From contig NZ_JAQSDC010000040.1 of NCBI RefSeq assembly GCF_029945705.1, positions 52,246 to 116,245 of the forward strand: 64,000 bases of DNA, written 5' to 3'. Of this stretch, positions 56,816 through 64,000 are shown in pieces; position 1 is the first letter of the stretch; each line of letters opens with the position of its first letter. The notes beneath the pieces are model-generated. The model made no database searches. It was not told where the DNA came from and saw nothing but the letters and a program-made list of their open reading frames with translations. The DNA is from Methylotenera sp. GTDB lineage: Bacteria; Pseudomonadota; Gammaproteobacteria; Burkholderiales; Methylophilaceae. The position numbers were made by a program, and so were the translations under genes.

Positions 56816-57892
56816 GTGATAAACATACAATCATTTGACGACTCCTCAGTACTCATTGTTGATGACCAATCGACCAGCCGAGCGATACTTGCGCAGGTAG
56901 TAAAAAGTATCAACCCTAAGATCACAGTCGCTGAAAAAAGTAGTCCTGAACAAGCGTTAGAATGGGCGCAAGAGCATGTTGCAGATCTAGTATTTGTAGA
57001 TTACTTAATGCCTGAAATGAATGGTATCGAGTTTGTGCGTTTACTTAAGAAGCTTCCGGAATATGCAGCAGTGCCAGTGATGATGATCACGATTAAAAAA
57101 GACGCCGAAACTCGCTACACCGCCCTAGATGCTGGAGTAACAGACTTTATCAATAAACCTGTTGATATGCACGAATGTGTAGCGCGCAGTAAAAATTTGC
57201 TGACGATGCATATTCAGCACATTACGCTACAGAACAAAAGTATCCTGCTTGAAAGCTTGGTCACTGAAGCGACAGCAGACATTAAAGCACGTGAAAAAGA
57301 AACATTGATGCGACTCGCGCGTGCCGGTGAACACAAAGATTATGATACCGCTTTGCATTTACAGCGCATGTCTTTATACAGCAGAGCACTAGCAGATGCG
57401 ATTGGTCTAGATGAAGATGAAGCTGAAATTATTGAGCTTGCTGCACCTTTGCATGATATTGGTAAAATTGGAACACCAGACCTTATCTTGCTAAAAAAAG
57501 GCCCTTTCGACGACGATGAACTACAAGTCATGCGCAAACACCCTCATGTTGGATTTAAAATTTTGGAAGATAGTCCGTCTAAATACCTGCAAAAAGGCGG
57601 CGAAATTGCCCTGTCGCACCATGAACGCTATGATGGCTCAGGCTATCCAAATGGCCTTAAAGGCGAGGACATTCCACTTTCTGCCCGAATTGTAGCGATT
57701 GCAGATGTCTTCGACGCCTTGACCAGTACTCGCCCATATAAGAAAGCATGGAGTTTTGAGCAAGCTTATCAATATATATGTGATGAAAGTGGAAAACACT
57801 TTGATCCAGAATTGGTAAATGCCATGATTAAAGCAAGATCTGTTTTTGAAAAAATTTATTCTGAGAATTCAACTTCTTCAGAACCGCTATAA
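56816..57892 (+). CDS. rpfG: RpfG-like response regulator with HD-GYP c-di-GMP phosphodiesterase
   Basis: 358 aa. Receiver domain (about residues 10-130; acidic pocket Asp16-Asp17, phospho-acceptor Asp62 in VFVDYLMP, Lys114), then an HD-GYP domain (about 165-345) with HD at 213-214 in PLHDIGKIG and HHERYDGSGYP (268-278). All metal ligands of an active c-di-GMP phosphodiesterase appear intact. Start is GTG after a long leader. In Xanthomonas RpfG degrades c-di-GMP when RpfC senses DSF. First of the rpfG-receiver-rpfC operon; 12 bp to the next gene. Confidence 0.93.
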   Translation: MINIQSFDDSSVLIVDDQSTSRAILAQVVKSINPKITVAEKSSPEQALEWAQEHVADLVFVDYLMPEMNGIEFVRLLKKLPEYAAVPVMMITIKKDAETRYTALDAGVTDFINKPVDMHECVARSKNLLTMHIQHITLQNKSILLESLVTEATADIKAREKETLMRLARAGEHKDYDTALHLQRMSLYSRALADAIGLDEDEAEIIELAAPLHDIGKIGTPDLILLKKGPFDDDELQVMRKHPHVGFKILEDSPSKYLQKGGEIALSHHERYDGSGYPNGLKGEDIPLSARIVAIADVFDALTSTRPYKKAWSFEQAYQYICDESGKHFDPELVNAMIKARSVFEKIYSENSTSSEPL

Positions 57893-57904
57893 CTACTGAA
57901 ATAA

Positions 57905-58351
57905 ATGAGTGTTAGCAGCATCAGAAGCGCCAGAAAATTTAGGCAAACAGCTTTACTCATTGATGACCAGTCAATTGTATTGGATATTCATGCAGCAATT
58001 TTGAAATCTCTAAAAATGGATCTCAAAATTGTAAAAATGACCGACCCAGTTGAGGCCTTGGAATGGATGCAAAATAAACAAGTGGATTTGATTATTACCG
58101 ACTTTCGTATGCATCAAATGGATGGCATGCAGTTTGTACAAGCTATTAAAAATGCTTGTAATGAGCTATGCCACTCCATTATTGTTGTCACCGCCATTAA
58201 AGATCAAACCACACATCAAGAGCTCATTGCCGCAGGTGTTTCGGCTTGTTTGACCAAGCCAGCACAAACACAAGAGTTAGCTCGTATTGCTAAAAACTTA
58301 CTAGAGGAAAGCAGAGATCACTATAACAGTGCTCTGTTGGAGTCAAAGTAA
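57905..58351 (+). CDS. Stand-alone receiver domain protein
   Basis: 148-aa single receiver domain: acidic pair Asp20-Asp21, phospho-acceptor Asp66 in LIITDFRMH, Thr in VVTAIKD and Lys in CLTKPAQ. About 12 extra residues precede the domain and none of an output domain follow. It occupies the place of rpfH (a membrane protein) in the Xanthomonas rpfGHC operon. It could be a phosphate sink or CheY-like output of the adjacent hybrid kinase. Confidence 0.9.
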   Translation: MSVSSIRSARKFRQTALLIDDQSIVLDIHAAILKSLKMDLKIVKMTDPVEALEWMQNKQVDLIITDFRMHQMDGMQFVQAIKNACNELCHSIIVVTAIKDQTTHQELIAAGVSACLTKPAQTQELARIAKNLLEESRDHYNSALLESK

Positions 58352-58355
58352 AAAC

Positions 58356-60560
58356 ATGCTGACACCTTTTAAAAATTGGCACAAAAACTCTACTGTACAT
58401 TGCGACCCTTTAGAGCTTGAACAAGCAATTACCAGATTAGCAATAGGCACTACATTTACGTTATATCTACTCATTTCGTTTTTTATTAGCAAATCTATTA
58501 GCCAAGGTGAAATGGAAGGGTTTTATTGCTTAATTGTTTTTGAAGTAGCCGCGCTGCTGCTGCTGCTTGCCGTCAGTACGAGTAAAAAGCCGTCTGGAAT
58601 TAGAAGGCTATTTGGCGCTTGGTTAGATGTCATCGGCACATCATCATTCTTGGCGCTTTCTGGAGATATTGGTGTAGTGTTGATCGGCGTTTATCTGTGG
58701 GTGACTTTTGGAAATGGCTTTAGATTTGGTAAAAACTACCTCTATCATGCTCAGGTCATTAGTATTTTAGGTTTTCTAATTGCTACTCAAGTGAACCCTT
58801 TTTGGGGGCTTCACCAGCCGATTGTATACGGCTTTCTGTTAATGTTAATCGCACTACCTTTATATGTAGCCAAGCTGATTGAACGGATGCATGAGGCAAG
58901 ACAAAAAGCTGAAACTGAGAGCTTAAGAGCGGCGGAAGCTAATCTAGCCAAAACCCAATTTGTTGCCAACATGAGTCACGAAATTCGCACACCACTCAAC
59001 GGCATTATTGGAATCAGCACATTACTTAAAACAACGCCAATGAACGCTGATCAGCAAGATTTACTGAAAACACTAGAAGGCTCATCCAAGCTATTGCTTT
59101 CATTACTCAACAATGTTCTAGACTTTACTAAAATTGAAGAGCGTAAATTTACAGTTGAAAATATTGCCTTTTCACCTAAAGAGGCTATATATGAAACATT
59201 AGAAATTTTTAGCGCCCACGCGAAGGCAAAAGGTATCCAATTAGGTGCTAGCGTCTCTGATTCACTGACAACCCTTAATGGTGATGCCTTTGTATTACGG
59301 CAAGTGTTAGCCAATTTACTTGGCAATGCAATTAAGTTTACGCAAGAGGGTAGCGTGACAATTTCCGCTACCCTCTTGCAAGATGATTTAGCTAAATCAA
59401 CGGTACGTTTTGAAATTGCTGATACGGGAATTGGAATCCCTGCAGACAAGCAAAATAAAGTATTTGAAAGCTTCACTCAGGCCGATGCATCAACAACGCG
59501 TAAGTTTGGCGGTAGCGGATTAGGGCTTACCATAGCAAAACATATGGTTGAAGAGATGGGCGGCGCACTTTGCTTTCAAAGTACAGAAGGTGTTGGTAGT
59601 CACTTTTGGTTTGTGCTCTCACTAGAGAAAACACAACATCAAAGCGTATCCCTAGACAAAACGAGTTCAACAGAATCAAACTTAGGGAAATCTACTGTTG
59701 AAGCGATTGGGTCTGTAGACAAAGTTCAAATCAATACCCCTTCAAAATTGCTTAAAATTTTAGTATGTGAGGATGAAAGCACTAACCAAAAAATCATCAC
59801 GCGCTTACTAACGCTGCCTGGACACCACGTTAATCTAGTCAGCAATGCCGACGAAATGTTGGATGCTTTAGAGCAAAATAAATTTGATCTTGTGATTACA
59901 GATTTAAATATGTCTGGCATGAATGGTGCAGATGCATTGAAGCTTTATCGATTCACCCAACCTGATGACCAAGATACGCGTTTTATACTATTTACTGCTG
60001 ACGCTACACTATCTGCCAGAGAAATGGCTACCGAGGCTAGCTTTGATGCATTTTTAACTAAGCCTATTGATGCTGCTACTTTGTTTAACACTATCGAGCG
60101 TATTTTTAACTTACCGCCTAATACCACAACGCAATGGATGAAAAATGCGCTCAATGGCAACATTGATCTTAACTCTAGATTCGAAACTAACAGCACGTCG
60201 TTAGACTTAGATACCTTAAGAGAATTAGAAAAAATAGGTGCGGGTGACGACTTGTTCATGCATAGACTTCTACGCAACTATTTATCTGATTCAACCAAGC
60301 AGATTGTTAAAATCGAAACTGCAGCAAAGAACAAGCAATTTGGCGCATTACAGGACTTGTGTCACGCGCTTAAAGGCAACAGTTTAAGTGTTGGGGCAAT
60401 TCAACTAGCTGCCACTGTAGAGAAGTTTGGGAAATTAAGTTCGTTAACTCATATCTCACAAGTGAATGAAATGCTGGAATTGCTGAATAATGATTTCTCG
60501 CTGCTGTCGGTTGCCATAGAAGGCTACCTTAGGAATCCTGAAGTAGCCTTAAATAAATAA
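58356..60560 (+). CDS. rpfC: RpfC-like hybrid sensor kinase (5TM-HK-receiver-Hpt)
   Basis: 734 aa. About five membrane helices (residues about 30-175), then a coiled linker, HisKA with His208 in NMSHEIRTPLNG, HATPase with LLGNAIKF, DTGIGIP and GGSGLGL, a receiver (Asp516 in VITDLNMSG) and a C-terminal Hpt with His670 in LCHALKGNS. This is the exact domain order of the DSF sensor RpfC. The ATG at 58356 is chosen; the frame opens nine codons earlier at a GTG inside the receiver gene. Its stop codon directly abuts that of rpfF on the other strand. Confidence 0.9.
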   Translation: MLTPFKNWHKNSTVHCDPLELEQAITRLAIGTTFTLYLLISFFISKSISQGEMEGFYCLIVFEVAALLLLLAVSTSKKPSGIRRLFGAWLDVIGTSSFLALSGDIGVVLIGVYLWVTFGNGFRFGKNYLYHAQVISILGFLIATQVNPFWGLHQPIVYGFLLMLIALPLYVAKLIERMHEARQKAETESLRAAEANLAKTQFVANMSHEIRTPLNGIIGISTLLKTTPMNADQQDLLKTLEGSSKLLLSLLNNVLDFTKIEERKFTVENIAFSPKEAIYETLEIFSAHAKAKGIQLGASVSDSLTTLNGDAFVLRQVLANLLGNAIKFTQEGSVTISATLLQDDLAKSTVRFEIADTGIGIPADKQNKVFESFTQADASTTRKFGGSGLGLTIAKHMVEEMGGALCFQSTEGVGSHFWFVLSLEKTQHQSVSLDKTSSTESNLGKSTVEAIGSVDKVQINTPSKLLKILVCEDESTNQKIITRLLTLPGHHVNLVSNADEMLDALEQNKFDLVITDLNMSGMNGADALKLYRFTQPDDQDTRFILFTADATLSAREMATEASFDAFLTKPIDAATLFNTIERIFNLPPNTTTQWMKNALNGNIDLNSRFETNSTSLDLDTLRELEKIGAGDDLFMHRLLRNYLSDSTKQIVKIETAAKNKQFGALQDLCHALKGNSLSVGAIQLAATVEKFGKLSSLTHISQVNEMLELLNNDFSLLSVAIEGYLRNPEVALNK

Positions 60561-61460
60561 TTAAGCAGACTGTTTTTCAAATATTGGCGTTACCTCTGCG
60601 CTAGTTTTTGAATTCTGTGCACGTACCAAACGCTCCATTACTTTTAGGTTACGCTCATCTAAACGTAAAGCGGCATCTACCCATATTTCAACAATGTCAT
60701 TTAACTCTTCAAACGTAAGCGGATTTACCCGCTGTTTAGCTTTGTTAATCGCTTGGAAAGAATTTAAAGAGCGATGATTCTTTTTAATCCAAGTATCTAA
60801 CGCATACTTACCTTGACCATCCTCTGCAAGCACATCCACTACGCCCATAAGATAAAGCTCTTCGCCAGTATATATTTTTCCAGAACGCACCATTTTTTCT
60901 GCCGCAGGCATACCAATTTTACGTGACAGAAAACTCAAGGCCCCCATACCTGGGAATAGATTAAACAAAACTTCAGGCAATCCCATCACCGCACTCTTTT
61001 CTGCCACCAGAACATGTGCAGCTAACGCAGCTTCGAAGCCACCTCCCATCGCCTGACCTTGCACTAATGAAATGGTTGTCACAGGTGCCTGCATGTTATA
61101 AAAGGTCCAAACATTACTAATACATAATCTCGCATAACTTAATAAATGATCGCGAGCTTTTGCTCTAATTAAATCTCCAAATACAAATAAATCACCGCCT
61201 AAGTTAAAAACGCCAGGCACGTCAGAGGCTAACACTAAATAGTTTGCTTTTTTAACTTCACCATTATCAATAAATTGACCCTGCATTTTTTCTAAGCTTG
61301 ACTGGCTTTGATGCAACTCTGTCATGCAGATTTTATTAAAACAGGGCCTAGGAGCAGGGTTCATGTAGTAAGTCATTACACCAAATTCTTCTTCATAACT
61401 CGTTCTTACTTGTTCTAATGTAGCATTATTAAATTGTTGAAAATCTACAATAGTATTCAT
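60561..61460 (-). CDS. rpfF: RpfF-like DSF synthase (crotonase fold)
   Basis: 299 aa. Crotonase-fold protein closely resembling RpfF, which makes cis-2-unsaturated fatty acids (DSF) from acyl-ACP. Both catalytic glutamates are present: Glu143 in GGGFEAALA and Glu163 in MGLPEVLFNLFPG, equivalent to Glu141/Glu161 of Xanthomonas RpfF. The sequence YARLCISNVWTFYNM (about residues 109-123) is also RpfF-like rather than enoyl-CoA hydratase-like. AAGGGG is 7 nt before the ATG. The convergent gene order with rpfC is as in Xanthomonas. Confidence 0.9.
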   Translation of the reverse strand: MNTIVDFQQFNNATLEQVRTSYEEEFGVMTYYMNPAPRPCFNKICMTELHQSQSSLEKMQGQFIDNGEVKKANYLVLASDVPGVFNLGGDLFVFGDLIRAKARDHLLSYARLCISNVWTFYNMQAPVTTISLVQGQAMGGGFEAALAAHVLVAEKSAVMGLPEVLFNLFPGMGALSFLSRKIGMPAAEKMVRSGKIYTGEELYLMGVVDVLAEDGQGKYALDTWIKKNHRSLNSFQAINKAKQRVNPLTFEELNDIVEIWVDAALRLDERNLKVMERLVRAQNSKTSAEVTPIFEKQSA

Positions 61461-61695
61461 ATTAAGCCCCTTAAATTATCATTGATGTGAATTAAAAAAC
61501 TACTGACACAACTATAGGCTTAAAAAATTACCGTCTCAAGTAAATGATTTTATTTAATAAAAAAATTTGGCTTAGATTTGTTGGGTAATTGCAACAAGAT
61601 CTGATTAGCTTCCTTGTAACAAATTTGTATCAAAAAGTATCTTGTTGTGTTATTTTTTTGATTATTATTAATCCAGTCATTACAAAAATATAATT

Positions 61696-62958
61696 ATGAA
61701 AAAAATATTACTATCCTTTGTGATCCTCTCTGCGCCAATCGCATCGCAAGCCGCTGGCTTCGCACTAATTGAACAAAGTGCCAGCGGCATGGGAAATGCC
61801 TTTGCGGGCGGTGGTGCCATAGCAGAAGATGCCAGCACGATATTCTTCAATCCAGCAGGCATGACCTATATAGAAGGAACTCAATTAGTTGGCGCCATTC
61901 ACCTAATCAAACCTAGTGCTGAATTTAATAATAATGGTGCTGGTGCTGGTGCTGGCGCAGGTCCCTTTCCTAGCAGACCTTTAGGAGGATCTGGCGGAGA
62001 TGCAGGCGACTTATCTGTAGTGCCTAATTTTTACTATAAAATGGATTTAACCGACACTGTGAAACTTGGCTTAGGTGTAAATGCTCCATTTGGCCTTAAA
62101 ACTGAATACGATAAAGACTGGATCGGGCGTTTTCAAGCGATCAAGTCTGAACTTAAAACGGTCAATATTAATCCTGCAATTGCATTTAAGCTTAACGATC
62201 AATTATCAATCGGCGCAGGAGTTTCTGCTATGTGGGCTCAAGCTGAACTGACAAGCGCAGTAAACTTAGTTACGTCTGAAAGAACATCTAAAGTTAAAGG
62301 GGATGATTGGGGGTTCGGTTTTAACCTTGGTGCAATTTACCAAGCAACTCAAGATACTCGATTGAGTATTGCATATCGATCAAAAGTAGAAGAGCACTTG
62401 GATGGAGATGTTCAGTTTTCAATCTCTAACGTCCAAACACCTAATGGTGACGTTACTGCGAACATTACACTTCCAGAGTCACTTTCTGTTAGCGCATTTA
62501 GTAGACTAAATGACAAATGGGATTTAATGGGTGATTTAACGTGGACTCGTTGGAGCCAATTTCAAGAACTAGCTGTCATTAGAAGTAATGGCACAACTCT
62601 TGGTATACCTACAACTGAGAATTGGGATAACACCTTACGCTACTCAATCGGCGCAAACTATCATTACAGTGACACTATTAAATTGCGTGCTGGCTTAGCC
62701 TATGACCAAGAAGCTGTTAATGACCAATATCGCACAGCTAGAATTCCGGGTAACGATAGAAAATGGCTCTCACTAGGCGCTGGCTGGCAAGTGACGCCAA
62801 GCTCCAAACTTGATGTTGGCTACGCCCATTTGTTTATTAATGATGCCTCAATTTCTGACAAACAAAATACACCTGCTTTAGGAAGAAAAGGTGACTTAAT
62901 TGGAAGCTATGACGGTAGTGTCGATATTTTGAGCTTCCAATACACATACAATTTTTAA
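61696..62958 (+). CDS. fadL: FadL/OmpP1-family outer-membrane fatty-acid channel
   Basis: 420 aa. Signal peptide (about residues 1-19, ending SQA), then AGFALIEQSASGMGNAFAGG and EDASTIFFNPAGM, the FadL N-terminal hatch signature with its NPA motif (about 52-54). The rest is a beta-barrel pattern ending in aromatic phenylalanine (FQYTYNF). A Gly-Ala repeat (about residues 77-93) forms a flexible extracellular loop. It carries long-chain fatty acids or other hydrophobic compounds. Divergent from rpfF across 235 bp. The substrate is unproven. Confidence 0.93.
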   Translation: MKKILLSFVILSAPIASQAAGFALIEQSASGMGNAFAGGGAIAEDASTIFFNPAGMTYIEGTQLVGAIHLIKPSAEFNNNGAGAGAGAGPFPSRPLGGSGGDAGDLSVVPNFYYKMDLTDTVKLGLGVNAPFGLKTEYDKDWIGRFQAIKSELKTVNINPAIAFKLNDQLSIGAGVSAMWAQAELTSAVNLVTSERTSKVKGDDWGFGFNLGAIYQATQDTRLSIAYRSKVEEHLDGDVQFSISNVQTPNGDVTANITLPESLSVSAFSRLNDKWDLMGDLTWTRWSQFQELAVIRSNGTTLGIPTTENWDNTLRYSIGANYHYSDTIKLRAGLAYDQEAVNDQYRTARIPGNDRKWLSLGAGWQVTPSSKLDVGYAHLFINDASISDKQNTPALGRKGDLIGSYDGSVDILSFQYTYNF

Positions 62959-63111
62959 TTGCAATAAGTCAATAATGAGTTCGCACACGTAGACTTATTA
63001 TTTATAGATTAAGTTTTCTTAACATCAATATCTATTAACCAAAATACTTTTTTATAGTTTAATGGTTATACTAAACATTACAGATTATTGTTCAGCATAG
63101 GGAGTTCAGTA

Positions 63112-63339
63112 ATGAAAAAACTATTTTATATAGACTACCCTCAAGAGCACATAGAAGGCCAAATGCACCGCTATCGCTGCGTTCACTGTAAGGAAGAAAC
63201 CACGACTATCAACGGCAGACTGGATGGTCATCTTTCTTCATGTGAATATCGAGTGAAACTCGAGAACGCTGGCTATGAGTCAGAGAAAACAATGCCAACG
63301 AATAAGTTAGTTTCACATGATGCAGATGATTTTGATTAA
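63112..63339 (+). CDS. Small protein with a C2HC zinc-finger-like motif
   Basis: 75 aa, soluble. CVHC (about residues 19-22) followed after 14 residues by H and then C (HLSSC) gives a CxxC...HxxxxC pattern that could hold zinc. GGGAG lies 7 nt before the ATG; the frame opens eight codons earlier without a site. I do not recognise the family. It ends before a 34-bp palindromic terminator. Confidence 0.65.
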   Translation: MKKLFYIDYPQEHIEGQMHRYRCVHCKEETTTINGRLDGHLSSCEYRVKLENAGYESEKTMPTNKLVSHDADDFD

Positions 63340-63404
63340 GCTACTTTCATAGATAGAGTCATAAGACTTTCTATAACGGAAACTACTATAACTTCCGATT
63401 CAAC

Positions 63405-63440
63405 AATACAAAAGCTCACATATGTGAGCTTTTGTATTTT
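63405..63440. terminator. 34-bp perfect palindrome
   Basis: Two exact 17-nt reverse-complement halves (63405-63421 and 63422-63438), core AAAAGCTCACAT/ATGTGAGCTTTT, with T-rich ends. Works as a terminator on either strand. It lies 66 bp after the small zinc-finger gene; the 287-bp gap it sits in also holds the tRNA-like stretch. Confidence 0.85.
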
Positions 63441-63498
63441 GGTGCCCCAGTTAGTCGAACACCGCAGCAAAGGATTATGAGTAAGGCGAGCGCTCACC
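63440..63498 (-). other. Degenerate tRNA-like sequence
   Basis: Minus strand reads GGTGAGCGC, an anticodon-loop-like CTCATAA, 15 nt, a T-loop-like TTCGACT, and ends in GGGGCACCA. The spacing from anticodon loop to T-loop is canonical, but the stems do not pair and the 3' part is about 3 nt short, so it cannot be a working tRNA. It may be a decayed tRNA or an integration relic. Confidence 0.25.
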
Positions 63499-63626
63499 AT
63501 TACTTCACAAAGCTGAAGTGAAGCAGTTTGTGAGAATATTCTGACAATAGAATAAGGTAAACCTAACTTTTTTTTATATGTGCACTGTACAACAATAGCG
63601 TCATGGTACTTAAATAAGGACTAATC

Positions 63627-63992
63627 ATGAACACTGCTACTATGTCATTTGCAACAATTGCATCACCAAAAATTGCATTACCAAGACTAAGTGTTACAAG
63701 ACAAGACACTAACGCAATGATGTGCAAACTGCACAGCCCGTTACAAAATCACTTGCTCGCAGCATTGTCTACTCCTGAATTTAATCGCCTATTACCTCAT
63801 TTGGAATTAGTGCCAATGTCACTCGGTGAGGTCATACACGGATTGAATAGTCACATCCAGTATGTTTACTTTCCAACGACTGCGATTGTTTCGCTTGTTC
63901 ATGAATTACAAGATGGCGCTACTGTAGAAACTGCAAGTATTGGCAATTGGGTATTATGGCCCATCGTGACCAGTAAAAACGGTCCAACGTGA
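63627..63992 (+). pseudogene. Crp/Fnr-family regulator, probably frameshifted
   Basis: 121 aa then a stop. Residues 34-107 match the N-terminal cyclic-nucleotide-like domain of a Crp/Fnr subfamily (LLPHLELVPMSLGEV, YVYFPTTAIVSL). The expected continuation after ASIGN is EGxxG and the rest of the domain plus an HTH, but the frame reads NWVLW and stops at 63990. A one-base change near 63946 would restore GNEGI, but that frame also stops at a TAA soon after. The window ends 8 bases later, so the true extent cannot be seen. AAGGA precedes the ATG. Confidence 0.6.
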
Positions 63993-64000
63993 CCGCTGAT

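Noticed and set aside
58329..58355. Nine extra codons at the start of rpfC from a GTG
   Set aside because: They overlap the receiver gene, and the ATG at 58356 gives a normal RpfC start after that gene ends.
60561..61460. Ordinary enoyl-CoA hydratase
   Set aside because: RpfF-specific segments, both RpfF glutamates and convergence with an RpfC-type kinase fit a DSF synthase better.
63440..63498. Functional tRNA gene on the minus strand
   Set aside because: Anticodon and T stems do not pair and the acceptor end is short; kept only as a relic.
1..64000. CRISPR array, insertion sequence or prophage
   Set aside because: No regularly spaced repeats, no transposase or phage genes seen; the repeats at 19696-20042 are short dispersed types without a transposase.

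Overview
The window is a 64 kb chromosomal segment of a methylotrophic betaproteobacterium, most like the Methylophilaceae (Methylotenera group). The evidence is an AT-rich genome, a lanthanide-type XoxF methanol dehydrogenase with XoxJ and cytochromes c, an NAD-dependent FdsGBACD formate dehydrogenase, and a betaproteobacterial cell-wall cluster. Assignment to a genus is inference from gene content; no 16S gene is present.

Positions 1-18300 (minus strand) hold a complete division and cell-wall (dcw) cluster: mraZ-rsmH-ftsL-ftsI-murE-murF-mraY-murD-ftsW-murG-murC-murB-ddlB-ftsQ-ftsA-ftsZ, then the first 31 codons of lpxC. Most junctions are 4-nt stop/start overlaps. A three-repeat MraZ operator lies directly downstream of a sigma70-type promoter upstream of mraZ. 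Next come the RNase P RNA gene (minus) and ung (plus), then a 455-bp gene-free stretch with two inverted REP-type repeats and a large imperfect inverted repeat.

Positions 20100-30650 hold housekeeping genes: an LprI-like protein, pyrC, rsmI, yraN, dolP, a DUF3579 protein, a TlpA-like thioredoxin, a PilZ-like unknown, trxA, rho, zinc-independent L31 (rpmE2) and an ArnT-like glycosyltransferase. Positions 30650-39750 pair the formate dehydrogenase operon (minus) with divergent moaA-mobA-moeA (plus), so the molybdoenzyme lies beside part of its cofactor pathway. Then follow TonB, an orphan histidine kinase, a Bcp peroxiredoxin, a PIN-PhoH ATPase and LplT, closed by a 48-bp perfect palindromic terminator shared with a convergent NDH-2 gene.

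Positions 46900-52360 (minus) are the lanthanide methanol oxidation cluster: xoxF, xoxJ, two tandemly duplicated soluble cytochromes c and a lipoprotein cytochrome c. Four of the five genes are followed by their own hairpin terminator, and xoxF has a good promoter with 11-bp direct repeats upstream. Together with the formate dehydrogenase this covers the first and last steps of methanol oxidation to CO2.

Positions 52640-64000 contain a proline iminopeptidase, a YihY/BrkB membrane protein fused to a cyclic-nucleotide-like domain, a TPR plus 2-oxoglutarate oxygenase protein, and the most notable locus: a DSF-type (diffusible signal factor) quorum-sensing module. It comprises an RpfG-like HD-GYP regulator, a stand-alone receiver, an RpfC-like hybrid kinase, a convergent RpfF-like synthase whose stop codon abuts that of rpfC, and a divergent FadL-type outer-membrane fatty-acid channel. 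The arrangement mirrors rpfGHC/rpfF of Xanthomonas, with a receiver protein in the rpfH position and a fatty-acid porin added. The window ends in a small zinc-finger-like protein, a 34-bp palindrome, a tRNA-like relic and an apparently broken Crp/Fnr-family gene.
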